Source of the DNA: Chitinophagaceae bacterium IBVUCB1
Lineage (GTDB): Bacteria; Bacteroidota; Bacteroidia; Chitinophagales; Chitinophagaceae
Reading direction: 5' to 3'
Assembly (NCBI GenBank): GCA_002127285.1
Contig: NFUW01000001.1
Span: forward strand, 880,057 to 944,056
Length of the DNA: 64,000 bases
The position numbers and the translations under genes are program-made. Positions within the stretch are counted from its first letter, which is position 1, and every line of letters begins with the position of its first letter. The notes beneath the pieces were generated by a model. The model worked only from the letters and a program-made list of their open reading frames with translations. It had not been told where the DNA came from and made no database searches. Shown here one piece after another: positions 32,215 through 40,735 of this stretch.

Positions 32215-32321
32215 CTGCCAATACTTAACAACTGACAATTTTGCCTGCCTATACAACTATTGATAACGTTAATACTGTCTTAATTGCCAAACAGCAGAAA
32301 TAATAAATTACTAAATTGGCA

Positions 32322-33089
32322 ATGAATATGAATAAACAAGTACGCTACAAGCTAATAGCAACGGGCATAACCGCTATGCTGGTGCTCAACACACAAGCCC
32401 AAAGCCTCGACACACTGAAAAGGCGCGATGCCAATGGCTGGGAGTTCTTTCAGATAAGAAAAGGGAATGTGGTAATGGAAGAAGGGCACTCTCACAACGG
32501 GGTGAAAGAAGGGGTATGGGTTATCTACCACGATACGGGCTACCCCCGCCTGATGGCTACCTACCGAAATGGCATCAAAGACGGGGTAACGACGGGCATC
32601 ATTGCCGAGGGGCAGGTGGACTATGTAGAACATTACAAAGACGGCAAGCTGGAAGGGCCACGCCGCACCTACCATATACGCGGGCCTATATTTGAAGAAA
32701 CCTACTATGCAGATGGTAAAAAGAACGGTAAATACACCAAGTGGTACAAGACGGCTTTTAAAGAAGAAGAGGGCAGCTATGTAAACGACCTGCGCGATGG
32801 CAGGGCTACTTGGTACTATCAGGATGGTGGCAAAGCAGTGGAGTATGAATATGAAAAAGGCGAGATAAACGGCGAGTCAATTTCGTACTACAAAAACCAG
32901 AAAGTGAGCGAAATGGGCAAGTTTAAGAACGGCAAGAAAAGCGGTCTTTGGAGAGAATACTACGAAAGCGGCGAAATGAAAGCCGAGGGCAAATACGTGG
33001 ATAACGAACGCGATGGTAGCTGGACACTCTACGACGAAACAGGTAAAAAAACAACCGTGAAGTATAAAAACGGTGCAGAAGTAAAATAA
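32322..33089 (+). CDS. Exported MORN-repeat-like protein (YwqK family)
   Basis: 255 residues from ATG 32322 (a TTG at 32316 and an ATG at 32328 are also in frame). A signal peptide (about 3-26) ends at TQAQS. The rest is about nine repeats of the MORN variant type, such as EGHSHNGVKEGVWVIYHDTG, KNGKKSGLWREYYESGEMK and DNERDGSWTLYDETG. YwqK-like proteins are often annotated as antitoxins, but the repeat is a generic binding module and no toxin is nearby. It lies 11 nt upstream of the NtrC-like regulator, so the two are likely cotranscribed. Confidence 0.85.
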   Translation: MNMNKQVRYKLIATGITAMLVLNTQAQSLDTLKRRDANGWEFFQIRKGNVVMEEGHSHNGVKEGVWVIYHDTGYPRLMATYRNGIKDGVTTGIIAEGQVDYVEHYKDGKLEGPRRTYHIRGPIFEETYYADGKKNGKYTKWYKTAFKEEEGSYVNDLRDGRATWYYQDGGKAVEYEYEKGEINGESISYYKNQKVSEMGKFKNGKKSGLWREYYESGEMKAEGKYVDNERDGSWTLYDETGKKTTVKYKNGAEVK

Positions 33090-33100
33090 GCGGATATAAT

Positions 33101-34270
33101 ATGTCTCAAACCATACTGATAATAGACGACGAAAAAGCCATACGCCGCACACTGGGCGAGATACTGAGCTTTGAAGGATTTACGATAGACGAAGCGGCAG
33201 ACGGTGCAGAAGGCATCAAGAAGATTAAAGAAAACAATTACGACTGCATACTCTGCGACATCAAAATGCCGAAGATGGACGGCATGGAAGTGCTGATACA
33301 GGCAAGGGAAGAAAAACCTGATATTCCGTTCATCATGATATCCGGTCATGGCAATATAGAAACGGCTGTAGAGGCGGTAAAGAAAGGCGCGTACGATTTC
33401 ATATCCAAACCACCCGACCTGAACCGATTGCTGATAACCATCCGCAATGCGATGGAAAAGAAAAATCTGGTAACTGAAACCAAGCAACTCCGCAAGCGCA
33501 TCAACCGAGGTGTAGAGATGATAGGCGAAAGCGCGGGTATGCAAAAAATACGCGACACGATAGAGAAAGTAGCACCTACGGACGCACGGGTTTTGGTAAC
33601 GGGCGAAAACGGCGTGGGCAAGGAAATGGTAGCCCGCAAAATACACGAGCTAAGCACCCGTGCCAACGGCCCGCTGGTAGAGGTGAACTGCGCTGCCATA
33701 CCGTCTGAACTGATAGAGAGTGAACTCTTTGGCCACGAGAAGGGTTCTTTTACGTCTGCTATTAAACAACGTATTGGCAAGTTTGAACAGGCAAGCGGCG
33801 GCACTTTGTTTCTGGACGAAATTGGCGATATGAGCCACGATGCGCAAGCCAAAGTGCTGCGGGCGTTGCAAGAAGGTAAGATAACCCGTGTAGGCGGCGA
33901 TAAGGAAATAAAAGTAGATGTGCGTGTAATAGCCGCTACCAACAAAGACCTGATGCAGGAAGTGGAAGAAAAGAAATTCCGCCTCGACTTGTATCACCGC
34001 CTCAGTGTGATATTGATACACGTTCCATCGCTCAACGACCGCAAGGATGATATACCCATGCTGGTACAACATTTTCTGCAAGACATCTGCGATGAATACA
34101 AACAACCTGAAAAAGAAATAGACGATGCTGCACTCACTGCCTTGCAACAATATAACTGGACGGGCAATATACGCGAGCTGCGCAATGTGGTTGAAAGGCT
34201 GATAATCTTATCGGACAAGAAGATAACGAAGAAAGATATTGAGATGTACATTAACCCCCAAACCCCCTAA
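33101..34270 (+). CDS. NtrC-like response regulator without a DNA-binding domain
   Basis: 389 residues: receiver domain (about 1-120, phospho-acceptor Asp about 52 in CDIKMPKMDG) and a sigma-54-type AAA+ domain (about 145-370). The latter has Walker A GENGVGKE, Walker B GGTLFLDEIGDM and the arginine-finger region. The sigma-54 contact loop, normally GAFTGA, is GSFTSA. The C-terminus stops after KKITKKDIEMYINPQTP, so the Fis-type helix-turn-helix is absent. It must act without specific DNA binding of its own, as known for some sigma-54 activators. The kinase at 8742 has a matching NtrY-like core (inference). The last residues and stop lie in a repeat/terminator. Confidence 0.93.
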   Translation: MSQTILIIDDEKAIRRTLGEILSFEGFTIDEAADGAEGIKKIKENNYDCILCDIKMPKMDGMEVLIQAREEKPDIPFIMISGHGNIETAVEAVKKGAYDFISKPPDLNRLLITIRNAMEKKNLVTETKQLRKRINRGVEMIGESAGMQKIRDTIEKVAPTDARVLVTGENGVGKEMVARKIHELSTRANGPLVEVNCAAIPSELIESELFGHEKGSFTSAIKQRIGKFEQASGGTLFLDEIGDMSHDAQAKVLRALQEGKITRVGGDKEIKVDVRVIAATNKDLMQEVEEKKFRLDLYHRLSVILIHVPSLNDRKDDIPMLVQHFLQDICDEYKQPEKEIDDAALTALQQYNWTGNIRELRNVVERLIILSDKKITKKDIEMYINPQTP

Positions 34271-34284
34271 AGGGGGCTTTTTTT
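34251..34284 (+). terminator. Repeat that supplies the stop codon and terminator of the regulator gene
   Basis: ACCCCCAAACCCCC-TAA-AGGGGGCTTTTTTT: the C-rich arm encodes the last residues, TAA is the stop, and CCCCC/GGGGG (34263-34267 with 34272-34276) form a stem followed by seven T. It is the same family as 881-911. Confidence 0.75.
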
Positions 34285-34362
34285 GTGATGTCAGGAGTTA
34301 TTTACAGACTGTAACAAAACCTGGCGCAACCGTCTGGAAGTAATTGCTAACTGAACAGACGA

Positions 34363-34393
34363 CAAACCCCTAAATCCCCTTGCAGGGGACTTT
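34363..34393. repeat. GC-rich dispersed repeat copy
   Basis: CAAACCCCTAAATCCCCTTGCAGGGGACTTT. It has the same layout as the 34251 copy but stands alone between genes. The half palindrome TGTCAGGAG at 34289 lies between the two copies. Confidence 0.55.
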
Positions 34394-34404
34394 GCAAAAA
34401 AATT

Positions 34405-34431
34405 AAAGTGGTTAGTAACACTAACCACTTT
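34405..34431. terminator. Bidirectional terminator between regulator and dnaN
   Basis: AAAGTGGTTAGT (34405-34416) pairs with ACTAACCACTTT (34420-34431), a 12-bp perfect stem and 3-nt loop. A T run follows on the plus strand and A-rich DNA precedes it, so it can serve both strands. Confidence 0.88.
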
Positions 34432-34454
34432 TTTATTTCTTATTGTTTTGGAAT

Positions 34455-34484
34455 AAAGCCTCCCGTCAGGGGGTTTGGGGCTTA
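34455..34484. repeat. GC-rich dispersed repeat copy immediately after dnaN
   Basis: On the minus strand it reads TAAGCCCCAAACCCCCTGACGGGAGGCTTTA, beginning with the TAA stop of dnaN itself. Its arms pair imperfectly, so it may add to termination of dnaN. Confidence 0.6.
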
Positions 34485-35603
34485 TACCCCAACCATCAAC
34501 GGCATCAGCAGCATCAGCACTTCTTCGTTATCGGCTTTTTCCGTTGGGCGAAAGATGCCTGCACGGGTTGGTGTGCTCAGCTCCAGTTGCACATCGGCAC
34601 CTGTCATATTGTTCAGCATTTCTACCATCAGCTTGGCATTGAAGGCTATTTTCATATCCTCGCCGCTATACTGGCAGTTCAGTGTTTCTTTACCCTCGTA
34701 AGAGAAATCTATATCCTGCGCGCTCAGTTCCAGCGAATTGCCTTTTATTTCCAGCACTACCTGATTAGTAGTTTTATTGGCGAATATGCTGACACGGCGC
34801 AGCGCGCTTACAAAATCGGCACGGTTGATAGTGAGCCTGTATGGATTGTCTTTAGGTATTACCGCTTTGTAGTCGGGAAACTTAGCATCTATCAACCTGC
34901 AGCTCATGCTCAGCCTGCCGCTTGTTACAAACAAGTGGCTGCTGTTGTACGATACCTGCAACTGGCTATCGTCTGCGGGTAGTGTTGCTTTTAATTGTTG
35001 CAATGGTTTTTTGGGTACTACAAAACCCTCTTGTGCAGGGCAGGCAATATCCGTTTTGCTATACTGCACCAAGCGGTGCGCATCTGTAGATACAAAAGTG
35101 ATGCCTTTCTTACCCATTTCAAAATATACACCCGTCATAGCAGGGCGCAGTGTATCGTTGCTTACTGCAAACAGGGTATTGTTGATGCTTTCTATCAATG
35201 AGATAGATGGCATATTGAAACTTGTGGTATCGCCCGGAGCAGGTTCTTTGGGGAAGTCGTCTGCTTTTTCGCCGCCAATCTTGTACTTACCTACATCGCT
35301 CGACATCTCTATTGACAAGTCTTGCTGATTGACGTTGAAAGTAATGGGCTGCTCGGGCAGGTTTTTCAGATAGTCCATCAATATTTTTGACGGAATACAA
35401 ATGCGGCCATCGCCCTGCGCATCGTTTACATCCATCTGCACACGCATCATCGTTTCCAAATCGGTTGCGGTGAGGGTGAGCGAATTGCCTTTCAGTTCAA
35501 AAAGAAAATCTTCCAGCACTGATAAAACTGTATTGGCACTGATAACCCCACCTATCTGTTGCAGGTTTTTGAGCAATGCCGTTGATGTAACGATAAAACG
35601 CAT
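34482..35603 (-). CDS. dnaN: DNA polymerase III beta sliding clamp
   Basis: 373 residues, the standard clamp length, forming the dimeric ring that tethers replicative polymerase to DNA. The three-domain fold is recognisable from LSVLEDFLFELKGNSLTLTATDLE near the N-terminus (in parts), DTLRPAMTGVYFE and STDAHRLVQYSK in the centre and PTEKADNEEVLMLLMPLMVGV at the C-terminal partner-binding groove. It is monocistronic with one of the best promoter matches in the window. dnaA and gyrB are not next to it, so this is not a classic origin region. Confidence 0.97.
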   Translation of the reverse strand: MRFIVTSTALLKNLQQIGGVISANTVLSVLEDFLFELKGNSLTLTATDLETMMRVQMDVNDAQGDGRICIPSKILMDYLKNLPEQPITFNVNQQDLSIEMSSDVGKYKIGGEKADDFPKEPAPGDTTSFNMPSISLIESINNTLFAVSNDTLRPAMTGVYFEMGKKGITFVSTDAHRLVQYSKTDIACPAQEGFVVPKKPLQQLKATLPADDSQLQVSYNSSHLFVTSGRLSMSCRLIDAKFPDYKAVIPKDNPYRLTINRADFVSALRRVSIFANKTTNQVVLEIKGNSLELSAQDIDFSYEGKETLNCQYSGEDMKIAFNAKLMVEMLNNMTGADVQLELSTPTRAGIFRPTEKADNEEVLMLLMPLMVGV

Positions 35604-35623
35604 TTTATGTATATGTTAGGAAA

Positions 35624-35652
35624 CAAAGATAATCGTTTAGCACTTTCTGCAA
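35624..35652 (-). promoter_or_regulatory. dnaN promoter, -33 and -7 boxes
   Basis: On the minus strand TTG (35652-35650), an 18-nt spacer and TATCTTTG (35631-35624) match the Bacteroidota consensus TTG-N17-23-TAnnTTTG. The -7 box ends 20 nt before the ATG. Confidence 0.65.
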
Positions 35653-35711
35653 TAGGGCTGTGGATAACCTAAGAATAACTAAAACGCAGGCTTTGTGCCT
35701 GCGTTTATATG

Positions 35712-38336
35712 TTATAAAAGTCCTTTCACTTTCTCTATCACCGCTCTCAATCCGCCCACATCTTGCCCGCCTGCGGTAGCCAGTGTTTTTTGTCCGCCGC
35801 CGCCGCCTTTTATCAGTGGGGCTATATGCTCTTTAATTATTTTGCCTGCATCCAATCCTTTAGCAGCCACCACGCTATCTGCCACACCTACGGCTACAAA
35901 TGGTTTGCCGTCTATGTTTGCACATAGCACTACTACATGGTCGTTCAGGTGATGTTTTACGTCGAAGCAAAGTTTTTTCAGCATATCCGCATTGCCTACC
36001 TCTACTATATCGCCTACAAAACTTATCTGGTTGATGATTTCATCTTTTGTCAGCACTTCGTTGCGAATGGCTACTAATTGGCGCGCTTCCAAGCCTTCTA
36101 CATGCTTTTCAAGTTGTGCTTTTTCTTCTTGTAACTTCTCAATGGCTTTCAGTACATCTTTCGGATGCTTCAGCGCATTGTTGATGTTATGTAGTGTATG
36201 CAAGTGAGCATTTACAAAATCTTCTGCCGCTTTGCCACTTACTGCTTCTATCCGGCGCACACCAGCAGCTACTGCACTTTCGTGTTTTATTTTAAAAAAG
36301 CCAAGCTGTCCTGTGCTACCCACATGTGTACCGCCGCATAGTTCAATGGAATAGTTAGGATCCATTATTACAACACGCACTTTATCACCATATTTTTCGC
36401 CAAAGAGTGCCATTGCACCCATGGCTACTGCTTCGTCTTTTTGCATTTCCTTTATTACAACAGGTATATTCTCTCGTATCTTCTCATTAACGATAGTTTC
36501 TATCTGTGCTATTTCTTCTTCTGTTACTTTGGCAAAATGCGAGAAGTCGAAACGCAGATGTTCCTCATTTACCAACGAGCCTTTTTGTGCTACGTGCGTA
36601 CCCAATACACTGCGCAATGCGGCATGCAGCAAGTGCGTAGCACTGTGGTGTACAGCAACCTCTGCACGCCTTTGCGCATCTACTTTTGCTACCGCAGCAG
36701 CAGACGGGTTACTTGGTAATTCTTCTGCAAAATGTATGATGAGGTCGTTTTCTTTTTTGGTATCTACGATGTGTACTATTTCGTTGGGGAAAACAAGTGT
36801 ACCTGTATCGCCCACCTGTCCGCCACTTTCAGCATAGAAAGGTGTAGTATCTAATACAAGCTGATAACTCTCTTTGCCTTTCGCTTTCACCTTGCGGTAC
36901 TTCAATATCTGCGCTTGTGTTTCAAGGCTGTCGTAGCCAATAAATTTGGTAGCCGCATCTTGCAGCACTACCCAGTCTTCGGTATCGAGCGCGGTAGCTG
37001 CACGGCTGCGGCTTTTTTGTTGCTGCATCTCTGCTTCAAAAGCCGCTTCGTCAACCGACAAATTATTTTCCTGTCCTATAAGGCGTGTCAGGTCTATGGG
37101 GAAGCCGTATGTATCGTACAACTCAAACGCAGCCTTACCATTAATGGTATCACTTTTCTGCGCGTTGGTTTCCTTTACGATGTCATCAATTTTCTTCAAG
37201 CCTTTATCCAGCGTACGCAGGAAAGCCTCTTCTTCTTCTTTCACCACTTTGCATACAAGGTCTATCTGCTTGTGCAGTTCTGGAAACACGTTTTCAAACT
37301 GCTTTGCCAATACGGGCATCAGTTGCGTAAGCAGTGGGTGTTTGTAGTCGAGGTAAGAATAATAATACCTTGCTGCCCTGCGCAGTATGCGGCGGATGAC
37401 GTAGCCTGCACCCGTATTACTGGGCAGTTGCCCGTCTGCTATGGTAAAGCCAATGGCGCGAATATGGTCGCTCAGTACACGGAAAGCCACATCTTGCTTG
37501 CTATCTGTATAGCAGTATGTTTTGCCTGTTATTCTTTCCGTTTCTCTGATGGTGCCTGAAAACAAATCGGTATCATAATTGCTCTGCTTGCCTTGCAGCA
37601 CACGCACCAGTCGCTCTAAGCCCATACCCGTATCTACGTGTTTGGTAGGCAGTTCTTCCAGCGAGCCGTCTTTTTTTCGGTTGTATTGTATAAATACGTT
37701 GTTCCAGATTTCTATTACCTGCGGATGGTCTTTGTTTACCAAATCTCTGCCCGCTATTTGTGCTCGTTCACCATCGGGCCTGCAATCTACATGTATCTCA
37801 CTACATGGACCGCACGGGCCAGTATCGCCCATTTCCCAAAAATTATCTTTCTTATTACCATAAACAATCTGGCTTTCGTCCACTAATTGCTTCCAGCATT
37901 CCAGTGCTATTTTAGAAGCAGGTATGTTTTCTGCCGGGTCGCCCTCGAATACGGTAACGTACAGCCTGTCTTTAGGTATCTTATAAACATCTGTCAGCAG
38001 TTCCCAACTCCATTCTATCGCTTTTTCTTTAAAATAGTCGCCAAAGCTCCAGTTGCCCAACATCTCGAACATGGTATGGTGGTAGGTATCTACGCCTACT
38101 TCTTCCAAATCATTATGCTTGCCGCTTACACGCAGACATTTTTGCGTATCGGCTATGCGGGTGTTAGGGGCTTTTTTATTGCCGAGGAAATAATCCTTAA
38201 ACTGGTTCATACCCGCGTTGGTAAACAGCAGGGTGGGGTCGTCCTTTACTACAATGGGTGCAGATGGCACAATAGCATGCCCCCTGTCGCGAAAAAAGTC
38301 TAAAAATTGCTGGCGTATTTCGTTGGCTGTCAACAT
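35712..38336 (-). CDS. alaS: Alanyl-tRNA synthetase
   Basis: 874 residues, full length. Class II catalytic core: PTLLFTNAGMNQFKDYFLG, CGPCSEIHVD. The editing domain has the zinc/editing motifs HHSATHLLHAAL and CGGTHVGSTG, and a C-terminal C-Ala domain with a Gly-rich KGGGGGQKTLATAGG follows. It charges tRNA-Ala and clears Ser/Gly mischarging. The ATG at 38336 is followed directly by the usual MLTANEIRQQFLDFF start. The upstream 350 nt carry a tandem repeat rather than a gene. A near-match -7 box (TAATTTCG) lies about 10 nt upstream. Confidence 0.97.
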   Translation of the reverse strand: MLTANEIRQQFLDFFRDRGHAIVPSAPIVVKDDPTLLFTNAGMNQFKDYFLGNKKAPNTRIADTQKCLRVSGKHNDLEEVGVDTYHHTMFEMLGNWSFGDYFKEKAIEWSWELLTDVYKIPKDRLYVTVFEGDPAENIPASKIALECWKQLVDESQIVYGNKKDNFWEMGDTGPCGPCSEIHVDCRPDGERAQIAGRDLVNKDHPQVIEIWNNVFIQYNRKKDGSLEELPTKHVDTGMGLERLVRVLQGKQSNYDTDLFSGTIRETERITGKTYCYTDSKQDVAFRVLSDHIRAIGFTIADGQLPSNTGAGYVIRRILRRAARYYYSYLDYKHPLLTQLMPVLAKQFENVFPELHKQIDLVCKVVKEEEEAFLRTLDKGLKKIDDIVKETNAQKSDTINGKAAFELYDTYGFPIDLTRLIGQENNLSVDEAAFEAEMQQQKSRSRAATALDTEDWVVLQDAATKFIGYDSLETQAQILKYRKVKAKGKESYQLVLDTTPFYAESGGQVGDTGTLVFPNEIVHIVDTKKENDLIIHFAEELPSNPSAAAVAKVDAQRRAEVAVHHSATHLLHAALRSVLGTHVAQKGSLVNEEHLRFDFSHFAKVTEEEIAQIETIVNEKIRENIPVVIKEMQKDEAVAMGAMALFGEKYGDKVRVVIMDPNYSIELCGGTHVGSTGQLGFFKIKHESAVAAGVRRIEAVSGKAAEDFVNAHLHTLHNINNALKHPKDVLKAIEKLQEEKAQLEKHVEGLEARQLVAIRNEVLTKDEIINQISFVGDIVEVGNADMLKKLCFDVKHHLNDHVVVLCANIDGKPFVAVGVADSVVAAKGLDAGKIIKEHIAPLIKGGGGGQKTLATAGGQDVGGLRAVIEKVKGLL

Positions 38337-38390
38337 AAGGGTGCGAAATTAGTCAAAAGTCGAAAGTCAAAAGTCAAAAGTTGAGGGAAA

Positions 38391-38661
38391 TATTAGCCCT
38401 CCCGACCTCCCTAAGGGGAGGAGATGTAAATTCATAAACAAGTGTAATAATAAAGCCCCTCCTTGGGAGGGGTTGGGGAGGCTATTTCATTTTACCATTT
38501 CATTAGCTAATAATCACATCTGCTAAATAGCCCCTCCCAGCCTCCCCCAAGGGAGGAGATGTAAACTCATAAATAAGTATAATAATAAAGCCCCTCCTTT
38601 GGAGGGGTTGGGGGAGGCTCTTTCATTTTACCATTTCATTAGCTAATAATCACATCTGCTA
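38391..38661. repeat. 136-bp tandem duplication carrying paired GC-rich elements
   Basis: Two near-identical copies with a period of 136 bp (for example CATTAGCTAATAATCACATC at 38501 and 38637). Each copy has a C-rich to G-rich unit (AGCCCTCCC...AAGGGGAGGAG), an AT-rich spacer of about 40 nt, the same unit in inverse orientation (CCCCTCCTTGGGAGGGG...GGAGGCT) and a unique tail. The copies differ by scattered substitutions, so the duplication is not very recent. Confidence 0.85.
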
Positions 38662-38677
38662 ATCTGCTCATTAGCCT

Positions 38678-38685
38678 TATATTTG
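38678..38685 (+). promoter_or_regulatory. Putative -7 promoter box for the BatA gene
   Basis: TATATTTG (TAnnTTTG) ends 4 nt before the GTG start, implying an almost leaderless mRNA if it is used. Confidence 0.4.
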
Positions 38686-38689
38686 ATAC

Positions 38690-40729
38690 GTGAGTTTTCT
38701 CTATCCCTTTTTTCTGTTGGCAGGGCTTACGCTTGCCATACCCGTTCTGATACATCTGTTCAACCTGCGCAGGTACAAGACGGTTATGTTTCCGCATACC
38801 CGTTTTTTGAAAAGCATCCAACTGAAATCGCAGAAGCAATCGCAACTGAAGTATAAATGGCTGCTGGCATTGCGGCTATTGTTCCTCACGGCTTTGATAC
38901 TGGCTTTCGCGCAACCATTTTTCAGTGGCAATAAGCAAGATACCACCAACAGGCTACAGGTTATCTATCTGGATAATTCGGGTAGCATGGCTGTAAAGAA
39001 AGGAACACGCACCTTGTTTGAAACCGCCCGCGATGCAGCGAGAGAGCAGGTGCGCCATGCCCCCGCAGGTACCCGTTTTGTATTGCTGACCAATGATAAA
39101 CCTCTAAGCTACCAACCACTGCCTGCCGATAAAGTGCTGACACTGCTCAACACTATAGACATCAGTGCCAATAGCAAAACGGCTGATAAAACACTAGCTA
39201 TGGTCAACAGCATTATGCAGGGCGAATCGTTTGCGGCTGCAGATGTATATTATTATTCCGATTTTCAGCAGAGCAGCTTCCCTGCAGTGGCAGATAAAAA
39301 CCTGCTGCGCAATATTCGTTTCTATGGTGTGCCTGTACAGGCAGCATCGGCAGGAAATGTATTGATAGACACTGCTTATCTGGATGCGCCTGTGCTGCAA
39401 ACAGGTGTGCAAAACAAACTGATAGTGCATAGCCGCATAGCGGGCGAAGCACCCAAAGAAAATCCCGTGCTGCAACTCGCCATCAACGGGCAGGTAAAGA
39501 GCGCTTCGGCACTACGCTTCAACGATAAAAACGAAAGCACCGATACGCTTAGTTTTTCGGTAAACGATGCCAACTGGCAGCGCATGGTATTAAGCATCAA
39601 TGATGCTTCCGTACGTTTTGACGATACATTCCGCATCAGCGCGCGTAGTACTCCCAGCCTGCAAGTGCTGGTAATGAACGAGGGGCAGCCTAATCCGTAT
39701 ATACAAGCCGCATTCCGCGCCTACAATGGTTTTCAGCTTACACAAACGGGCATCAACCAAAACAGTAACGAATGGAAGCAATACAACCTCATCATCTTCA
39801 ACGGCATCACCCGTATGGATGCAGCAACGGGTAAGGCGATTGCTGCTGCGCTGCAAGAGGGACAAAATATTTGCATCTTCCCTGCAAGGGCTGCTGATGT
39901 GGCAGCTATCAATACAGGGCTATCGCAGATAACAGATATACGTATGGCAGGTATTGACACGGCTACGCAGGCCGCATCTGCACTGCAACAGGGCAGCGAT
40001 TTGGTGCGCGATATGTTTGAACGCATCCCCGATAATATACAACTACCCGTAGCCAACTGGCACTATATAATAGATGCAGGGCTATCTGCCAATCAGCAGG
40101 CCGTGCTCAGCTTTCGTAGTGGCAGCCCCATGTTGGCAAAGTACACACCATCCAAAGGCAGCCTGTACATCAGTGCGGTAGCGGCAGATATGCAGTCGGG
40201 CAATTTTGCCGGCAGTTATTTCTTTGTGCCTTTTCTGTACCAAATGGCTATACAATGCCGTGGCGGCGATATATACGCACTGACACTTGGCAGGCAGCAG
40301 GCAGCATTTATACCTTTTGAGGGTGCCGGCGAGCGCAATATGGCACACATCTACGGCAGCGGCATAGATGCCATACCACCCCAACGCCCCGCAGGCAAGG
40401 GGCTGGAAGTGTTTCCCGATGCGGCGGTGCAGCAGGCAGGTTTTTACCGCATCAGTGCGTCGGGTAGCGATACGGCTTTAGTGGCCATAAACAACAGCAG
40501 GGAAGAGTCTGCACTGAACACATGGGCCATTGGCGACCTGAAAAAACAATGGGACGGCAGCGATATATACTGGCTCAGTACCACCGATATTAGCAGCGCG
40601 GCAGGCAGTTCTGCCCTCGGCAGTTTCCCGCTTTGGAAAGTTTGTGCTATTTTAGCCCTGTTAATGCTGGCTGCCGAAACGTATGTACTGGCAGGCGGTT
40701 TTCGCAAACAAGCAGCAGCTACACAATAG
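38690..40729 (+). CDS. BatA/VWA-domain membrane protein
   Basis: 679 residues from a GTG start. The N-terminus has the BatA signature (two helices with IPVLIHLFNLRRYKTVMFPHTRF between them). A von Willebrand A domain follows, with a MIDAS motif DNSGS (Asp95) in VIYLDNSGSM and a long periplasmic part. A C-terminal helix (about 645-665) anchors the protein again. Bat proteins of Bacteroidota are linked to envelope stress tolerance and to MoxR-type ATPases, but no MoxR gene is here. It is 6 nt upstream of the dihydroorotase-like gene and probably forms one operon with it and the following genes. Confidence 0.87.
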   Translation: MSFLYPFFLLAGLTLAIPVLIHLFNLRRYKTVMFPHTRFLKSIQLKSQKQSQLKYKWLLALRLLFLTALILAFAQPFFSGNKQDTTNRLQVIYLDNSGSMAVKKGTRTLFETARDAAREQVRHAPAGTRFVLLTNDKPLSYQPLPADKVLTLLNTIDISANSKTADKTLAMVNSIMQGESFAAADVYYYSDFQQSSFPAVADKNLLRNIRFYGVPVQAASAGNVLIDTAYLDAPVLQTGVQNKLIVHSRIAGEAPKENPVLQLAINGQVKSASALRFNDKNESTDTLSFSVNDANWQRMVLSINDASVRFDDTFRISARSTPSLQVLVMNEGQPNPYIQAAFRAYNGFQLTQTGINQNSNEWKQYNLIIFNGITRMDAATGKAIAAALQEGQNICIFPARAADVAAINTGLSQITDIRMAGIDTATQAASALQQGSDLVRDMFERIPDNIQLPVANWHYIIDAGLSANQQAVLSFRSGSPMLAKYTPSKGSLYISAVAADMQSGNFAGSYFFVPFLYQMAIQCRGGDIYALTLGRQQAAFIPFEGAGERNMAHIYGSGIDAIPPQRPAGKGLEVFPDAAVQQAGFYRISASGSDTALVAINNSREESALNTWAIGDLKKQWDGSDIYWLSTTDISSAAGSSALGSFPLWKVCAILALLMLAAETYVLAGGFRKQAAATQ

Positions 40730-40735
40730 CCACTT

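Larger units (their letters stand above)
38337..38689. other. Gene-free region made of repeats
   Basis: 353 nt between divergent alaS and BatA genes. It starts with a short run of AGTCAAAAGTC-like repeats (38351-38380), then two copies of a 136-bp unit (38391-38661), and ends with the BatA promoter box. No small ORF or RNA gene is supported. Confidence 0.75.

Noticed and set aside
33346-33945. Long open frame antisense to the NtrC-like gene (199 codons).
   Set aside because: Ser/Arg-rich shadow translation with no homology, opposite a strongly conserved AAA+ domain.
38351-38661. Repeated units between alaS and BatA considered as a CRISPR array.
   Set aside because: Only two long copies with conserved spacers and short AGTCAAAAGTC runs; no regular 25-40 nt repeats with unique spacers and no cas genes.
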